Below, piece after piece: positions 16,432 through 26,696 of a stretch of 64,000 nt of DNA. The notes under the pieces are model-generated. The model searched no databases. It had not been told where the DNA came from and worked only from the letters and a program-made list of their open reading frames with translations. Both the position numbers and the translations under genes were made by a program. How positions within the stretch are numbered: the stretch's first letter is position 1; each line of letters starts with the position of its first letter. Source of the stretch: Pontibacter akesuensis (lineage in GTDB: Bacteria; Bacteroidota; Bacteroidia; Cytophagales; Hymenobacteraceae); the NCBI RefSeq assembly GCF_001611675.1, contig NZ_CP014766.1, positions 868,001-932,000 on the forward strand, given 5' to 3'.

Positions 16432-19400
16432 TTAAATTCTTTTGATTCTTTGGAACTCAAGTACATTTAGATCTTGAATACTGACTTTGGAATCCTTTAT
16501 CATCTGTATAAGATCAGACCTTCTTTTTAAAATCACCTTAGAAGATAAAGACAATATTTCTGCTGATTGGCCAAAGTCACTATTAGTAAATACTAAAGGA
16601 ATTAAATTTTCTCCGAATCTTTCTTCATAATATTTCTTTGCTGTAAAGACCTCTTGGACAGCGCTGTTTCCTACTGATGATTTTGACTGCTTAGCCTGTA
16701 TTAAGACACTCTCACCTCTTTTTAAGGCAACTACATCTGCACCTTTGTCATTCGCATAAGGAGTAAGAAAGACATCATATCCTTGTTTAGCATATAGAGC
16801 TGCGATAAATGCTTCAAACAAGTTAGGGTTAAGCTTATCTACTTGTTCAATTGTTAAAGGCACCAAATCTTTTTCTCCCCTCACACCAAAGACATCTCCA
16901 AAAATTTCATCAGGTCTTAGCTCTGCTTGATCAGTTGGAAATAATGTGCTTGTAGCCAACGCTTTTTTTCTATTAAGAAGAGTATTTAATATTTCATCAA
17001 ATGACTCCTGCTTCTTTCCATCTTCGCTCACCATATCATTAGGAAAAACAGCCATAGGATAGTATACATAAACATCCTTTTGCTGTCCTATTCTATATGC
17101 TCTATCAGTAGCTTGCTCCTCTTTAGCAGGGTTCCAATGTCTTGTATAATGAACAACATGATTTGCTTGGGTAACATTAAGCCCAACACCTGCGGCTAAT
17201 TGAGACATTATGATTACGTTAAAACCATTACCTGCTTGAAAACGGTCAATAGTTTGTTGCCTACTCAGTTTGACGTTTTTCTCTCCCCGCTTTGTGGATG
17301 GAGTATCTCCATTTATAATACTTGCTAAAACTTCAAAAACTTCGAAGACAACTTTTTGCAGCATCTTTTGCGTCTCTTTTCTGTCTGCAAAGACTATTAC
17401 CTTTTCACCTTTAGATTTTACATCTGTTAAAATATCTGACAGAATTTGGAGTTTAGCCGATGCCGAAGTTAACTCTTTAGAAGAATACGCCTGCGTTTGA
17501 GAATTAATTAGATAAGGATGATCGGAAATATCCCGTATTGCCCACAGAGACTTTAGGATTTGATTTCTTCTTTCCACTCCCTCCAAATCTGCATTTTGAG
17601 CTAACTCGAGCTCGGCCTTATATCGCTGCAGCTGCTCTAGAGGCATCTCCTTCGTTATGATAACTGTTTTTTTCTCAGGTAACTCCTTTGCAACATCTCG
17701 CTTAAGTCTTCTCTTGATAAAGAAGCCTATTTCATTTCTGAGCTTCTCCCCAAGCTCATTGACATCTACTCCAGGCTGTTTTAATGGATTCTGATACTGC
17801 TTAGAGAAGTCTTTTGCATTACCTAAAAGACCTGGAACAGAAAAATCCATAATGCACCACAGGTCAAGCAATGTATTTTCAACCGGAGTACCAGTCATAG
17901 CGATTTTAAAATCGGCTTTTAATGCTTTACTAACATTAGTAATTAGCGTACCAGGAGTCTTAATTTTCTGTGCTTCATCCAGCACAACTAATGAATAATC
18001 AACAGCACATATATTGAGTTGATAGGTCCTCAGAGTTTCATAATTGGTAAATATAATTTGCTTTTTCTGCAAACTATCTATATCCTCTTTTTTAAATCTT
18101 TTACTTAGGCTAGTCTGGCCATAAAGTAAATTAATATGCAAATTTCGAGGAGAAAAGAACTTAGAATACTCGTTTTCCCAATTTTCCAATAAGGAAACTG
18201 GTGCTACTACAAGATATGGTTTTGAATGATGATAGTTCTGTGAATGCCACTCAATAAAATACAATAATTGGATTGTCTTACCGAGCCCCATATCATCGGC
18301 TAGTAAGCATCCTCTATAATTCTCTTTATATAAAGATTGAAGCCATGCAACCCCCTCTTTTTGATGATCCTTTAGGTGAATAGAAGTAATCAAATTATGT
18401 ACTCCATAAAACCTATGATCTATCTCTTCAAGATGAGAACTGTTTTCAGCATACTCCAGAAACTCTGCATTTTCTTTGATGATAAGTACCCGCCCATTTG
18501 GGGAGTTCCCCCCTGGATTTAACGGATCATCATTTTGATAGGGTTCTTTAGGATTTTTAAACTGCTCCTTTGCAACACGAACGAATCTTTCTGCTTCCTG
18601 AAGTGGTATTGCATTTCCCTTCCACTCAAATGATTCTTTACCAATATTTCGAGCTTCGAAAACTTCTGTCTCAAATTCTGCTAACTCAACCGGCGTTTTA
18701 AAGGTAATTTTCTTTTCTCCATCTATTTTATCCTTAACAACTATACCTGGAATCCATTCAGATTTGTAAGGACATACAAAAGGGTAAAATTTGGGCCTAT
18801 AAACACCTATCTCCTTTACCCTTTCTCCATAGAATACTGAAAGATCTACAAGCTCATCGTCAAAAAAGTATTCAGGATGTTCAATGATTTCCTCAATTTC
18901 TTCTTTAGAACTAATACGCCTTTTAGTCTTTATTTTTTGAAGCTCTTGTCTTTGCTGCTCTTCAATTACTACTCTAGTAGTATTCCTGTTGGCATCGGAA
19001 ATATTATAAATATATTTTGCCGTGCCAAACATATCTACTGCCTTGACAAAACCTTCTTTATTGGCTATGTCAATTGCAGGCACAACTTCTAATATGCCAT
19101 TTTCAAAATTAAGATCAATTTTTATTTTGTCAGGGAAATGTACGCTTTGACTACTTAGGTAACTATCCAGCAAAACGGCTGTATCATCAGATAAAGCTTT
19201 GATATCAGCAAAGGATTTTAAATTGTATTGAAAAGATCTATCACTTTCTGGAAGGCTATTGAAAATATCTAATGAGTTACATATTAAGTATTGATTAGCA
19301 GATAACAGATATTCTATACCTTCAACATCAACTATTGCACCTTTCCTTTTCGTATCAAAGCGATTTCCATTGGGAGCAAAATCATAGAATCCATATTTGA

Positions 19401-19698
19401 AATAAAATGTTTTTTGATTTAGCTGTCCCGCCGATTGTATATATATTTCATAAGGATAAGCATCTGGCAAACCTAAAAGCTGTTTTTCTATTGTAGTTAG
19501 TTGGAGAATTTGAGAAGCCTCAACTTGAACGGTTTGGTTTATTTTAATAGCGAACCCATTGTCTACTAATTCATTTAAAATAGAAAACTGTGCGAGATAA
19601 TCAGACTGCCTCTCCTGCCAAGTGATGGTAGGCAACTTCTCACCTTTTTCATTAAGAACGAAAAACGAGAAAGCTTCATCTTGAGAATAACTAAACAT
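16432..19698 (-). CDS. zorD: Zorya protein ZorD: SNF2-type helicase with C-terminal Mrr-like nuclease
   Basis: 1088 residues. After a roughly 430-residue N-terminal region without recognisable motifs comes a SNF2/SF2 ATPase: DDMGLGKTIQ (Walker A), VVLDEAQKIK (motif II), AMTGTPVEN (motif III), and the helicase C half with QLAAGVGLNVTQANHVVHYT and RAYRIGQ. The last about 120 residues are an Mrr/PD-(D/E)xK nuclease (FIAALYAKQGYDV, KGADVVALKRGESVLIQAKQ). In the Zorya literature ZorD is the helicase-nuclease effector that degrades invading DNA after ZorAB activation. The start overlaps zorC by 8 bp, so translation is coupled. Domain order and neighbours make the identification firm. Confidence 0.9.
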   Translation of the reverse strand: MFSYSQDEAFSFFVLNEKGEKLPTITWQERQSDYLAQFSILNELVDNGFAIKINQTVQVEASQILQLTTIEKQLLGLPDAYPYEIYIQSAGQLNQKTFYFKYGFYDFAPNGNRFDTKRKGAIVDVEGIEYLLSANQYLICNSLDIFNSLPESDRSFQYNLKSFADIKALSDDTAVLLDSYLSSQSVHFPDKIKIDLNFENGILEVVPAIDIANKEGFVKAVDMFGTAKYIYNISDANRNTTRVVIEEQQRQELQKIKTKRRISSKEEIEEIIEHPEYFFDDELVDLSVFYGERVKEIGVYRPKFYPFVCPYKSEWIPGIVVKDKIDGEKKITFKTPVELAEFETEVFEARNIGKESFEWKGNAIPLQEAERFVRVAKEQFKNPKEPYQNDDPLNPGGNSPNGRVLIIKENAEFLEYAENSSHLEEIDHRFYGVHNLITSIHLKDHQKEGVAWLQSLYKENYRGCLLADDMGLGKTIQLLYFIEWHSQNYHHSKPYLVVAPVSLLENWENEYSKFFSPRNLHINLLYGQTSLSKRFKKEDIDSLQKKQIIFTNYETLRTYQLNICAVDYSLVVLDEAQKIKTPGTLITNVSKALKADFKIAMTGTPVENTLLDLWCIMDFSVPGLLGNAKDFSKQYQNPLKQPGVDVNELGEKLRNEIGFFIKRRLKRDVAKELPEKKTVIITKEMPLEQLQRYKAELELAQNADLEGVERRNQILKSLWAIRDISDHPYLINSQTQAYSSKELTSASAKLQILSDILTDVKSKGEKVIVFADRKETQKMLQKVVFEVFEVLASIINGDTPSTKRGEKNVKLSRQQTIDRFQAGNGFNVIIMSQLAAGVGLNVTQANHVVHYTRHWNPAKEEQATDRAYRIGQQKDVYVYYPMAVFPNDMVSEDGKKQESFDEILNTLLNRKKALATSTLFPTDQAELRPDEIFGDVFGVRGEKDLVPLTIEQVDKLNPNLFEAFIAALYAKQGYDVFLTPYANDKGADVVALKRGESVLIQAKQSKSSVGNSAVQEVFTAKKYYEERFGENLIPLVFTNSDFGQSAEILSLSSKVILKRRSDLIQMIKDSKVSIQDLNVLEFQRIKRI

Positions 19699-21139
19699 GT
19701 ACTCCTACCTTTCTCCTAATCCATTCATTAAACACAGTCTCCCACATCAAGTCACCATCATTGTGACTTAATCTTCCCTCATCAGAAAAATGATTCATCT
19801 CATAACCAGTCCTGTAAACAAGCATTGGCATACTACCATTTCTAAATAAGTCAACAGATTGATAAGCTTTACTATCAAAAGACGGAGCGTAAGTGTTTGA
19901 TCTCTTATAAGCATAAAAAGCATAGCCAGGATCACTAAACTCTATCATTTTATAATCCCCTAGCATAAACAGGAATGCTGAGGTATTTCTGTTACTTGAG
20001 ACAGTTTGGAATCTTGCATGTACATATTCAGCGATCCTTTCATCCGATTTAAGTAAATCTCTTACATGTTTAGGACCATATACTTTGAAGGAGTTTATCT
20101 TCTTCGCATACTGCAACCAGAATCTTTTTCTCCTTATGTCATTGATACATTTATCAAAAAACACATTAATGAACTGCTTTGTAACCCACTCATTCAATAT
20201 GTTTCTACCCTCTTTCAAAATTTCCTTTTCAGTATCCAGCGCATTTTGATAAGGAGCCCAGTTAGAAGCGACTCCTGGATCACCAACAAGCCTAAATGCG
20301 AAATCTTTTACTTTATCTTGTAAATGTTCGTAATGAACTTCATTACAGAGTACAATTATATTACTAGTTATAAGCTTGTTTGCTTTAGTTCCTTTTGTGT
20401 TATTGCTATGTTGCTCCATAGCACGGAAAAGCTCATCAATAACTGTATCAAGATTAGATCTGTTCTTTTCGAAGTAGCTTAAGATTACTTTAGTAAAGAA
20501 GGAACAAGAGAACCAACTTTCTGGCAAACCTAGAAAAGTTGCAGCATTTAGTATGGGAACCTTCAATACTGCTAGTGTATAGCCTAAGTCAATGTCTCCT
20601 CTCTGTTTATCGAAATACTTGACATTAGATTTTAGTGATGTAAGCGCTTTTCTATTCCCTTCATAGTCATTTAGCTTGTAATAAATAAAACCCGCTAAAG
20701 CCTCAAAGGAGCTTTTATTCTTCGACTCCCAGCTTGTTAAGTAGCAGTATAAAAGTCCGAATAGGTATGAATCTCGCCAATTTTTGTCAAGAAGTTCTAG
20801 CGCTACCTCCAGCTCCTTCTGCAAATTGATGATAGCATCCAATTTATCCTCCCTATAGCTTAAAGCATGAGATAATGTTCTGAGCTCCCTTCTATTGAAG
20901 TTACTTGTGAGTTGACTTCTATTGTTGTGTAACCGTTTAAACTTTTTCGAAACCTCTTTTATAGTTGAAGTATTAATTTTAGGAAATATACTTTCTCCTA
21001 ATCTTTCAGTGATAGATTTCAGCTTGTCTACTCTTACTTCAACAATTTTATTAATGTGTACAGGAATAATACTTCCGGCCTCTCCACACAAAGCAGAAGG
21101 ATTGAAATTAAATGATAGGAGCTCTTTAGCGGTGGGCAT
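19691..21139 (-). CDS. zorC: Zorya protein ZorC (EH-signature type)
   Basis: 482 residues, mostly alpha-helical. The C-terminal third (RKRFWLQYAKKINSFKVYGP ... FLFMLGDYKMIEF ... YAFYAYKRSNTY ... MLVYRTGYEMNHF) matches the EH-signature domain that defines ZorC of type I Zorya. ZorC is thought to act with ZorD on DNA downstream of the ZorAB channel. Its ATG shares one base with the zorB stop (TAATG) and its end overlaps zorD by 8 bp. Identification rests on position between zorB and zorD as well as the C-terminal pattern; the N-terminal part is not recognisable by eye. Confidence 0.82.
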   Translation of the reverse strand: MPTAKELLSFNFNPSALCGEAGSIIPVHINKIVEVRVDKLKSITERLGESIFPKINTSTIKEVSKKFKRLHNNRSQLTSNFNRRELRTLSHALSYREDKLDAIINLQKELEVALELLDKNWRDSYLFGLLYCYLTSWESKNKSSFEALAGFIYYKLNDYEGNRKALTSLKSNVKYFDKQRGDIDLGYTLAVLKVPILNAATFLGLPESWFSCSFFTKVILSYFEKNRSNLDTVIDELFRAMEQHSNNTKGTKANKLITSNIIVLCNEVHYEHLQDKVKDFAFRLVGDPGVASNWAPYQNALDTEKEILKEGRNILNEWVTKQFINVFFDKCINDIRRKRFWLQYAKKINSFKVYGPKHVRDLLKSDERIAEYVHARFQTVSSNRNTSAFLFMLGDYKMIEFSDPGYAFYAYKRSNTYAPSFDSKAYQSVDLFRNGSMPMLVYRTGYEMNHFSDEGRLSHNDGDLMWETVFNEWIRRKVGVHV

Positions 21140-21834
21140 TAATCTTTGACGTTAAATTTAAGAATCTCATCTATCTGCTTTTCAGCGTTAGTTCTAATTT
21201 TAAATTCAACTCTTCTGTTCAGATTTCTTCCTTCTTCTGTCTGATTATCAGCGATTGGTTTACTAAATGACAATCCATTAGCTGTTAGATTAGATTTAAC
21301 CCAATCTTTCTCCCCTACTTCAATCATGGTTTCTTCCAGCACATAGTTTAAAACACTTCTTGTTCTATTTTGAGATAATTCCATATTGTAATAGTAACCT
21401 CCGCGATTATCGGTATGACCCTCTATTCTTATTTCTTCTATGTTCTCTCTGAATTTCTGTTTCGACAGAACCTGAATGTATCTTGGAAAGAAGTCGTCTA
21501 ATATTACTTTGAACTTGTCACGTATTTCATACTCATTTGTCTCGAATAAAACATCTGGTTCTTTAAATCTGAATGAAAGGTCTTTTGGGTCAATTTCAGC
21601 ATTCCATTTCTGCAAATCCCTCTCGAATTCGCTCATTAATTCGTTATAGATATCTGCTTTTATAGCGGTATAACGCTCCGCTATTTGAGACTTGTTTTCA
21701 AATTCATCCTGAAGGCGAAGAAGGGTAGACGACAACAAAAGGATAAAGATCAAGAGCAAAGAAGCCATCAAATCCCCAACAGATAATGCAAAGGGATTTT
21801 GCGGCTCCTCAGTATATAGTTGGTGTCTTTTCAT
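21139..21834 (-). CDS. zorB: Zorya protein ZorB (MotB/OmpA-like)
   Basis: 231 residues. A short cytosolic start, then Asp21 directly before a single membrane helix (residues 22-41, LMASLLLIFILLLSS), the position of the proton-carrying Asp in MotB-type proteins. The periplasmic part ends in an OmpA-like peptidoglycan-binding domain (EIRIEGHTDNRGG, LSQNRTRSVLNYVL). In Zorya, ZorA5B2-type complexes form a peptidoglycan-anchored proton motor that senses infection. The start overlaps the zorA stop by 4 bp (ATGA). Confidence 0.9.
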   Translation of the reverse strand: MKRHQLYTEEPQNPFALSVGDLMASLLLIFILLLSSTLLRLQDEFENKSQIAERYTAIKADIYNELMSEFERDLQKWNAEIDPKDLSFRFKEPDVLFETNEYEIRDKFKVILDDFFPRYIQVLSKQKFRENIEEIRIEGHTDNRGGYYYNMELSQNRTRSVLNYVLEETMIEVGEKDWVKSNLTANGLSFSKPIADNQTEEGRNLNRRVEFKIRTNAEKQIDEILKFNVKD

Positions 21835-23639
21835 ACTTTAACTCTGTTCATTTGAAGCTTACTAAGCTGTTCTGTTAATTCTTCTAGAATTTCCTCCTGC
21901 TTAGTAGATGCTCCTTCAAGGGAGGAAGCAGTATTTGTAAGAGCCTCAGAATACTTAGACAAAAATGTTTCTAAGCTTCCTCCTACTGTATCCCTATAAT
22001 TATTGATTCCCTCTTCTATTTGTTCAAAAATGTTCTGTAAACCATTCTCTATCACAGAAAATTTATCAGCATAATCCGCAGAGACTTCTTTGGCCTTAGT
22101 AAGTGATTTTTGAATTTCTTGTATTGTTTCTGAATTCTTTCTTATAAAATCGTTTGAATGCTGCGAGAACTCATTTTGGGCATTCTTGAAGGTATTTGTA
22201 GAAGTAACGACATTGTCAGAAATATGCCTTAGCTGTCCAGAAACGGAGTTCAATTCAACTTGAACTTTACTAAACTTACTTATGGAATTGGTAACCTCAG
22301 CCGATAATCCATTCATTTTCTCAATACTATTATTGAAGGAACTTAATAGCCTGTCGGATATATGCAGATTTTCTGACTGTCTGCCCATCAGAACCTCCTG
22401 CCCTACCTGCAGCTCTCCCATCCTTTCTTTTATAATTTCACTCATTTCATCAACTTGGCCTCTCATTCTGTCTGTCACATTTTCTGACTGAGAAAGTGTT
22501 TGAGTTGTGATTTTCTCAACAACATCTTGTAGTCCCCTGAAATTTTCACCTAAATTTTCCGTCATTTCTTGCAACTTGCCAGGCAAATCTGTTAGTGAGC
22601 TACCCGCTTGACTCAACATACTTGATAGATGCTCAAGATCTGATTTTGTTGAGCCACTCACCGCGGAACTAAACTCCTCCATCATCTTAGACATCGAAGC
22701 TTCCAGATTCTTAACTATATTCTGGGTCATCTCTGTAGTTGGGTCCTGAAGTTTGTTCCCTAAATTCTCTATCTCTGACTTCAGGCATCTAAGTTCATGA
22801 GTTACCCCTTGATCGGGATCATTCAAAATTTTCTCAAAACCTGCCTCAATTAAATTAGCTAGATCTGTTGAGAAAGACTGAAGTGCTTCAGACTGTTTCC
22901 TTGACTCCTCATATAGGTCTCTAAAAAGGTTTGCAGGCTTAACCTTATTATTATGTTCATCTGTAAAGATGAAGTAATCAGACAGCACTGTTTCTTGTCT
23001 TCGCAGTTCAAGTATCCTTTCCTCCTCCTTTGTGATCCTGTAGCTTCTATCTAGCCTGTAACAAAACCTATGAAGAGAATTATGAAGGGAGTTTACTTGT
23101 ATCTTCTCAACAACGGTGAATATGAGTGACAGTAACATTCCATAGAGAGAAGTAATGAAAGCTGTTCCCATACCAGCTAAAAGAGTCTCAATACTTTCCT
23201 TTATCTGCTCGGTAGATTCCGTCTGAAAATTCGAAATACCATAGGTTAAGCCAATGAAAGTACCTAATATGCCAAGCCCAACGAGAATGTTCGGGATCGA
23301 ATTGATTAATTTTAAATTGGTGCTTTTTGACAAGATATTAGACTCATTAAAGTATTCGTACGAATATTCGTCTGTTCTCTTGCCCTCTTCTATTTCGATA
23401 AAAGAATGACTATAATCATTCCACACTGAAGCAAAGAGTTTGTTGGAAAGAATGGATTCCTCAGAGAAGCTTTCCGTAATCTTCTTTAAGTTATTGCTCA
23501 AGTGTTTTGTGATGTAAATTAGATATATCACAAACCCTAAGAATATGGAAATAATTAGCAGTACCCACCAAGCAGTCAAGGTGTTTCCATCAGCTTGAAA
23601 TAAGGATTTGTAGGGGAATAATCTATATAGGAAATCCAT
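21831..23639 (-). CDS. zorA: Zorya protein ZorA (MotA/ExbB-like with long cytosolic tail)
   Basis: 602 residues. Membrane helices at about 22-43, 115-134 and 155-177 include the MotA/TolQ/ExbB signature GLGILGTFIGLTYG and GMGTAFITSLYGML. From about 180 on there is no membrane segment but a long heptad-rich tail (repeated LxxL/ExxL, many Ser/Asn/Gln), as expected for the ZorA intracellular tail that transmits the activation signal. First gene of zorABCD; the 79-bp AT-rich gap before it (23640-23718) probably holds the promoter, although read-through from hsdR is possible. Confidence 0.9.
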   Translation of the reverse strand: MDFLYRLFPYKSLFQADGNTLTAWWVLLIISIFLGFVIYLIYITKHLSNNLKKITESFSEESILSNKLFASVWNDYSHSFIEIEEGKRTDEYSYEYFNESNILSKSTNLKLINSIPNILVGLGILGTFIGLTYGISNFQTESTEQIKESIETLLAGMGTAFITSLYGMLLSLIFTVVEKIQVNSLHNSLHRFCYRLDRSYRITKEEERILELRRQETVLSDYFIFTDEHNNKVKPANLFRDLYEESRKQSEALQSFSTDLANLIEAGFEKILNDPDQGVTHELRCLKSEIENLGNKLQDPTTEMTQNIVKNLEASMSKMMEEFSSAVSGSTKSDLEHLSSMLSQAGSSLTDLPGKLQEMTENLGENFRGLQDVVEKITTQTLSQSENVTDRMRGQVDEMSEIIKERMGELQVGQEVLMGRQSENLHISDRLLSSFNNSIEKMNGLSAEVTNSISKFSKVQVELNSVSGQLRHISDNVVTSTNTFKNAQNEFSQHSNDFIRKNSETIQEIQKSLTKAKEVSADYADKFSVIENGLQNIFEQIEEGINNYRDTVGGSLETFLSKYSEALTNTASSLEGASTKQEEILEELTEQLSKLQMNRVKV

Positions 23640-23718
23640 AACATTCTATTTAACAAAATTTAGTTATATTAATATAGGTAAAAAAACAGATATTCTTCCT
23701 ACATTACAATCCTTACAT

Positions 23719-26685
23719 CTAATAATACTCCTTTATATAAGCATACCCCCGCTCAAACAGTAGTTGGTCCTTATGCAACTTATATTTAAGCAAAGTCTTC
23801 CTAAGTGATTGTTGTACTTCCCGCTCGCCCGAAGCGGTGGTTTGCCAGCCTGGGAAGCGTACAACTTTTACAATCTGGTCTATGTCATTTACTAAGCGCT
23901 CTACTACCGCTGGGGTTTGATCTGTTTTAAGTTCCAAGAACAGCTCGGTTAGAGCTGCTGTAGCGGATTTTTGAACCGTTACAGACTCTACATCCTTCTC
24001 GGCCTGCACCGTTTCCTGTGCGAGCTTACAGAGTTCTTTTATGAAGTCTATGCTCGAGACCAGACCGCGTTCTGCTTTGTCTCTCAAATCTTCCAAGCGG
24101 TCGCTTAGCTTTTTAAACTTCGGATTTCCGCCATACTTGCTCCAGCGCCTGATCAACTCCTTCTCCAGCTGCTTTACCTTTTTGGAATTGGGGTTCTTGA
24201 ACAGGTCATCAATTACTTCGGCATCCAGTATAAACTCTTCCAGATCACCTATACCACCCACATGGATGTTCTCGTGAATGAGCTTTGTAGTCTGAGCACC
24301 CAGTCTGAACCAGAGTAGCTTTCCGATATTATCAATGGGTGGCTTAACGGATTCGTATACCTGCGAGAGCCATTTGTAATCCTGCTGGTAAGAGTTTAGC
24401 ACATCGTCCGGTGACAACGATTCCCAAAGCTGCGTCAGGTACTTGTAATTTTCGGCAAAGGCATCTTTCTGCTCTACTGATTTGATGGCATCCTGTGCAG
24501 CTTCTAGGCCTTCAAAGCCATCCAGTGTTCTGTCTACACCTTCAAAGTGTTTCAGGCAATCCTGCATGGCCTCTGGCAGCTTGTTGCGCAGCTCCTGCAG
24601 GTTGGTGATAACTTTTTTTACACTCTCTTCATCGAACTGAAGTGCTCCGGCAGCATCATCGAATATGCCGAAGTAATCTACTATGCAGCCAAAGGTTTTG
24701 TTTGGGTACAGGCGATTGGTACGGCAGATGGCCTGCAGCAACGTATGATCTTTCAGCGACTTATCCAAGTACATGGTTTGCAGGATAGGCGCATCGAAAC
24801 CGGTAAGTAGTTTGGCAGTTACAATGATGAACTTCAGCGGGGAGTTCGCATCATTAAACTCATCTACAATCTTCTCCTGCTGCGACTTATCAGTGGCCCA
24901 CTTTTGTTTGAACTCATATTCGTCGTTGGCACTGGTGGAGATAACTACCTTACTGGCTTCAGTTACAAAATGCTTGTCCAGTTCTTCCTTGTATTGAATG
25001 CAGGCAAAACGATCCGGCGTGACGATCATAGCTTTGAAGCCGTGTGGCAGCACCTTCTCTTTGTAGTGCTGCACGATGTCTTCGACAATAGTCTGCACCC
25101 GCTCCGGTGACTTCAAAAAGGCTGACATCTTAGCGGCTTTCTTGCTGAGCGCATCAGCCTCTTCATCGCTCAAAGCAGCTTCGTCTTTCAGCTCTTTAAA
25201 GAGTTTGTCGATCGTTTCTTTATCGACGTGCACATCTACTAGGCGCGGCTCAAAGTGTAAAGGCAGCGTGGCTTTATCCCGTATAGAATCCTGGAAGGTA
25301 TAGCGGGACATGTAGCCTTTCTCGTCTTCGTCTGAGCCGAAGGCCCAGAACGTATTTTTATCAACTTTATTGATAGGTGTACCGGTTAAGCCGAACAGAA
25401 ATGCATTGGGTAAGGCTGCCCGCATTTGCCTGGCCAGGTCACCTTCCTGCGTTCGGTGCGCTTCATCCACCAGCACAATGATGTTGTCGCGGGTGTTCAT
25501 TTTGGGCTTTGCATCCCTGAACTTATGGATCATGGAGATGATGATCTTGCGTGTATCTTTCTCCAGCAAATCGTGCAGGTCGCTTATACTTTCAGCAGGC
25601 TGCACGTTGGCTACATCAGCGGCATTAAACGTGCCGGAGATTTGCGTATCCAGGTCTGTTCTGTCGATCAGGATAATCACCGTCGGACTTTTCAGTTCCG
25701 GCATTTTGCGGAGCTTCTGTGCGGCAAACACCATCAGCAGGGATTTGCCGGAGCCCTGGAAGTGCCAGATCAGTCCTTTCTTGACACGACCTTCCTTTAC
25801 TCGCTCTACTATCTTGTTGGCACCTTCATACTGCTGGTAACGGCAGATGATCTTGATGCGTCTTTTCTTCTTATCTGTTGTGTACAGGGCAAAGTTCTGC
25901 AGAATGTCGAGCAGACGCTTGGGGTGCAACAGGTCGGTCAGCTCATTCCCTACTTTGCCAAGCCCCATTTGCTTTACCAGGTCATCTTTCTCGGCTTCTA
26001 ACCTCCACGGCGACCAGAAATCCAGTGGGCAGCGCACAGAGCCGTAGTACAGGTCTTTGCCTTCGGTGGCGAAAGACAGGATGTTGGGCACGAAAAGCTG
26101 CGGAACAGCATTCTCATAAACGCTGTGAATCTCATTGGCACCATCCAGCCAGGATACTGCCGGACGGATAGGTGTTTTGGCCTCTCCTACCACCACAGGT
26201 ATGCCGTTGATGAGCAGCACGATGTCTGGTATCTTGGTTTCGTGATGGTGAATGCGGTACTGGTTAGTGATGATAAAGCTGTTGCTTTGCGGGTTGTCAA
26301 AGTCTATGAGCCGAACTGGTACGTGGCGGTTGTTCTCGCCAAAAGGCATGGTTTTCTCGCCGGTAAGCCATTCTGCAAATGATTCGTTGGCTTTTACCAG
26401 CCCCACCTGGTTCACGGTGATCAGAATTGCTCTTAGCTTGTAGATTACCTCATCGGCACGGTCCGGGCTTTGGGCAATCTCCGGGTTAATGCGGATAAGC
26501 GCCTCGCGCAGTGCACACTCCACCAGCACCTCATTTACCCCGCGCGCTATGGCTGAAGCTGGCTTGTACTGCCACTGGAAACCATACGGTGCCTGTGCAT
26601 CTGCCCAGTTCGGCTGGTTCAGGTTTACACCGCTAAGTTGCTGAACAATGTAATGCTCAACGCTATTCAGTTCGTTAAAGCTCAT
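23719..26685 (-). CDS. hsdR: type I restriction enzyme subunit R
   Basis: 988 residues. An N-terminal PD-(D/E)xK nuclease (PDIVLLINGIPVVVGEAKT), then a SF2 translocase: HFQGSGKSLLM (Walker A), VLVDEAHRTQ (motif II), GLTGTPI (motif III) and LLTGFDAPILQTMYLD/ICRTNR (C half). This is the standard HsdR layout and length. HsdR cuts DNA after ATP-driven translocation when HsdMS finds unmethylated sites. Its first 16 codons plus flanking bases are duplicated exactly, 48 bp, at 36036-36083 just behind hsdS. hsdR therefore probably followed hsdS directly before the intervening module arrived. The gene is GC-richer than the Zorya genes after it and the helicase genes before it. Confidence 0.93.
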   Translation of the reverse strand: MSFNELNSVEHYIVQQLSGVNLNQPNWADAQAPYGFQWQYKPASAIARGVNEVLVECALREALIRINPEIAQSPDRADEVIYKLRAILITVNQVGLVKANESFAEWLTGEKTMPFGENNRHVPVRLIDFDNPQSNSFIITNQYRIHHHETKIPDIVLLINGIPVVVGEAKTPIRPAVSWLDGANEIHSVYENAVPQLFVPNILSFATEGKDLYYGSVRCPLDFWSPWRLEAEKDDLVKQMGLGKVGNELTDLLHPKRLLDILQNFALYTTDKKKRRIKIICRYQQYEGANKIVERVKEGRVKKGLIWHFQGSGKSLLMVFAAQKLRKMPELKSPTVIILIDRTDLDTQISGTFNAADVANVQPAESISDLHDLLEKDTRKIIISMIHKFRDAKPKMNTRDNIIVLVDEAHRTQEGDLARQMRAALPNAFLFGLTGTPINKVDKNTFWAFGSDEDEKGYMSRYTFQDSIRDKATLPLHFEPRLVDVHVDKETIDKLFKELKDEAALSDEEADALSKKAAKMSAFLKSPERVQTIVEDIVQHYKEKVLPHGFKAMIVTPDRFACIQYKEELDKHFVTEASKVVISTSANDEYEFKQKWATDKSQQEKIVDEFNDANSPLKFIIVTAKLLTGFDAPILQTMYLDKSLKDHTLLQAICRTNRLYPNKTFGCIVDYFGIFDDAAGALQFDEESVKKVITNLQELRNKLPEAMQDCLKHFEGVDRTLDGFEGLEAAQDAIKSVEQKDAFAENYKYLTQLWESLSPDDVLNSYQQDYKWLSQVYESVKPPIDNIGKLLWFRLGAQTTKLIHENIHVGGIGDLEEFILDAEVIDDLFKNPNSKKVKQLEKELIRRWSKYGGNPKFKKLSDRLEDLRDKAERGLVSSIDFIKELCKLAQETVQAEKDVESVTVQKSATAALTELFLELKTDQTPAVVERLVNDIDQIVKVVRFPGWQTTASGEREVQQSLRKTLLKYKLHKDQLLFERGYAYIKEYY

Positions 26686-26686
26686 A
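26639..26686 (-). repeat. 48-bp direct repeat, hsdR-proximal copy
   Basis: It covers the base before the hsdR ATG plus codons 1-15 and most of the next. It is identical over all 48 bases to 36036-36083, and sequence diverges at once on both sides of both copies. The two copies bound the helicase module. Confidence 0.95.
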
Positions 26687-26696
26687 ATTATATCCG

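Noticed and set aside
23640..23718. Consensus Bacteroidota promoter (TTTG / TAnnTTTG) before zorA
   Set aside because: TAAATTTTG is close but has one extra base, and no -33 match lies at the right distance; not strong enough to list.
25370..26443. Several plus-strand ORFs across hsdR
   Set aside because: Antisense shadows; the minus-strand frame has all HsdR motifs.
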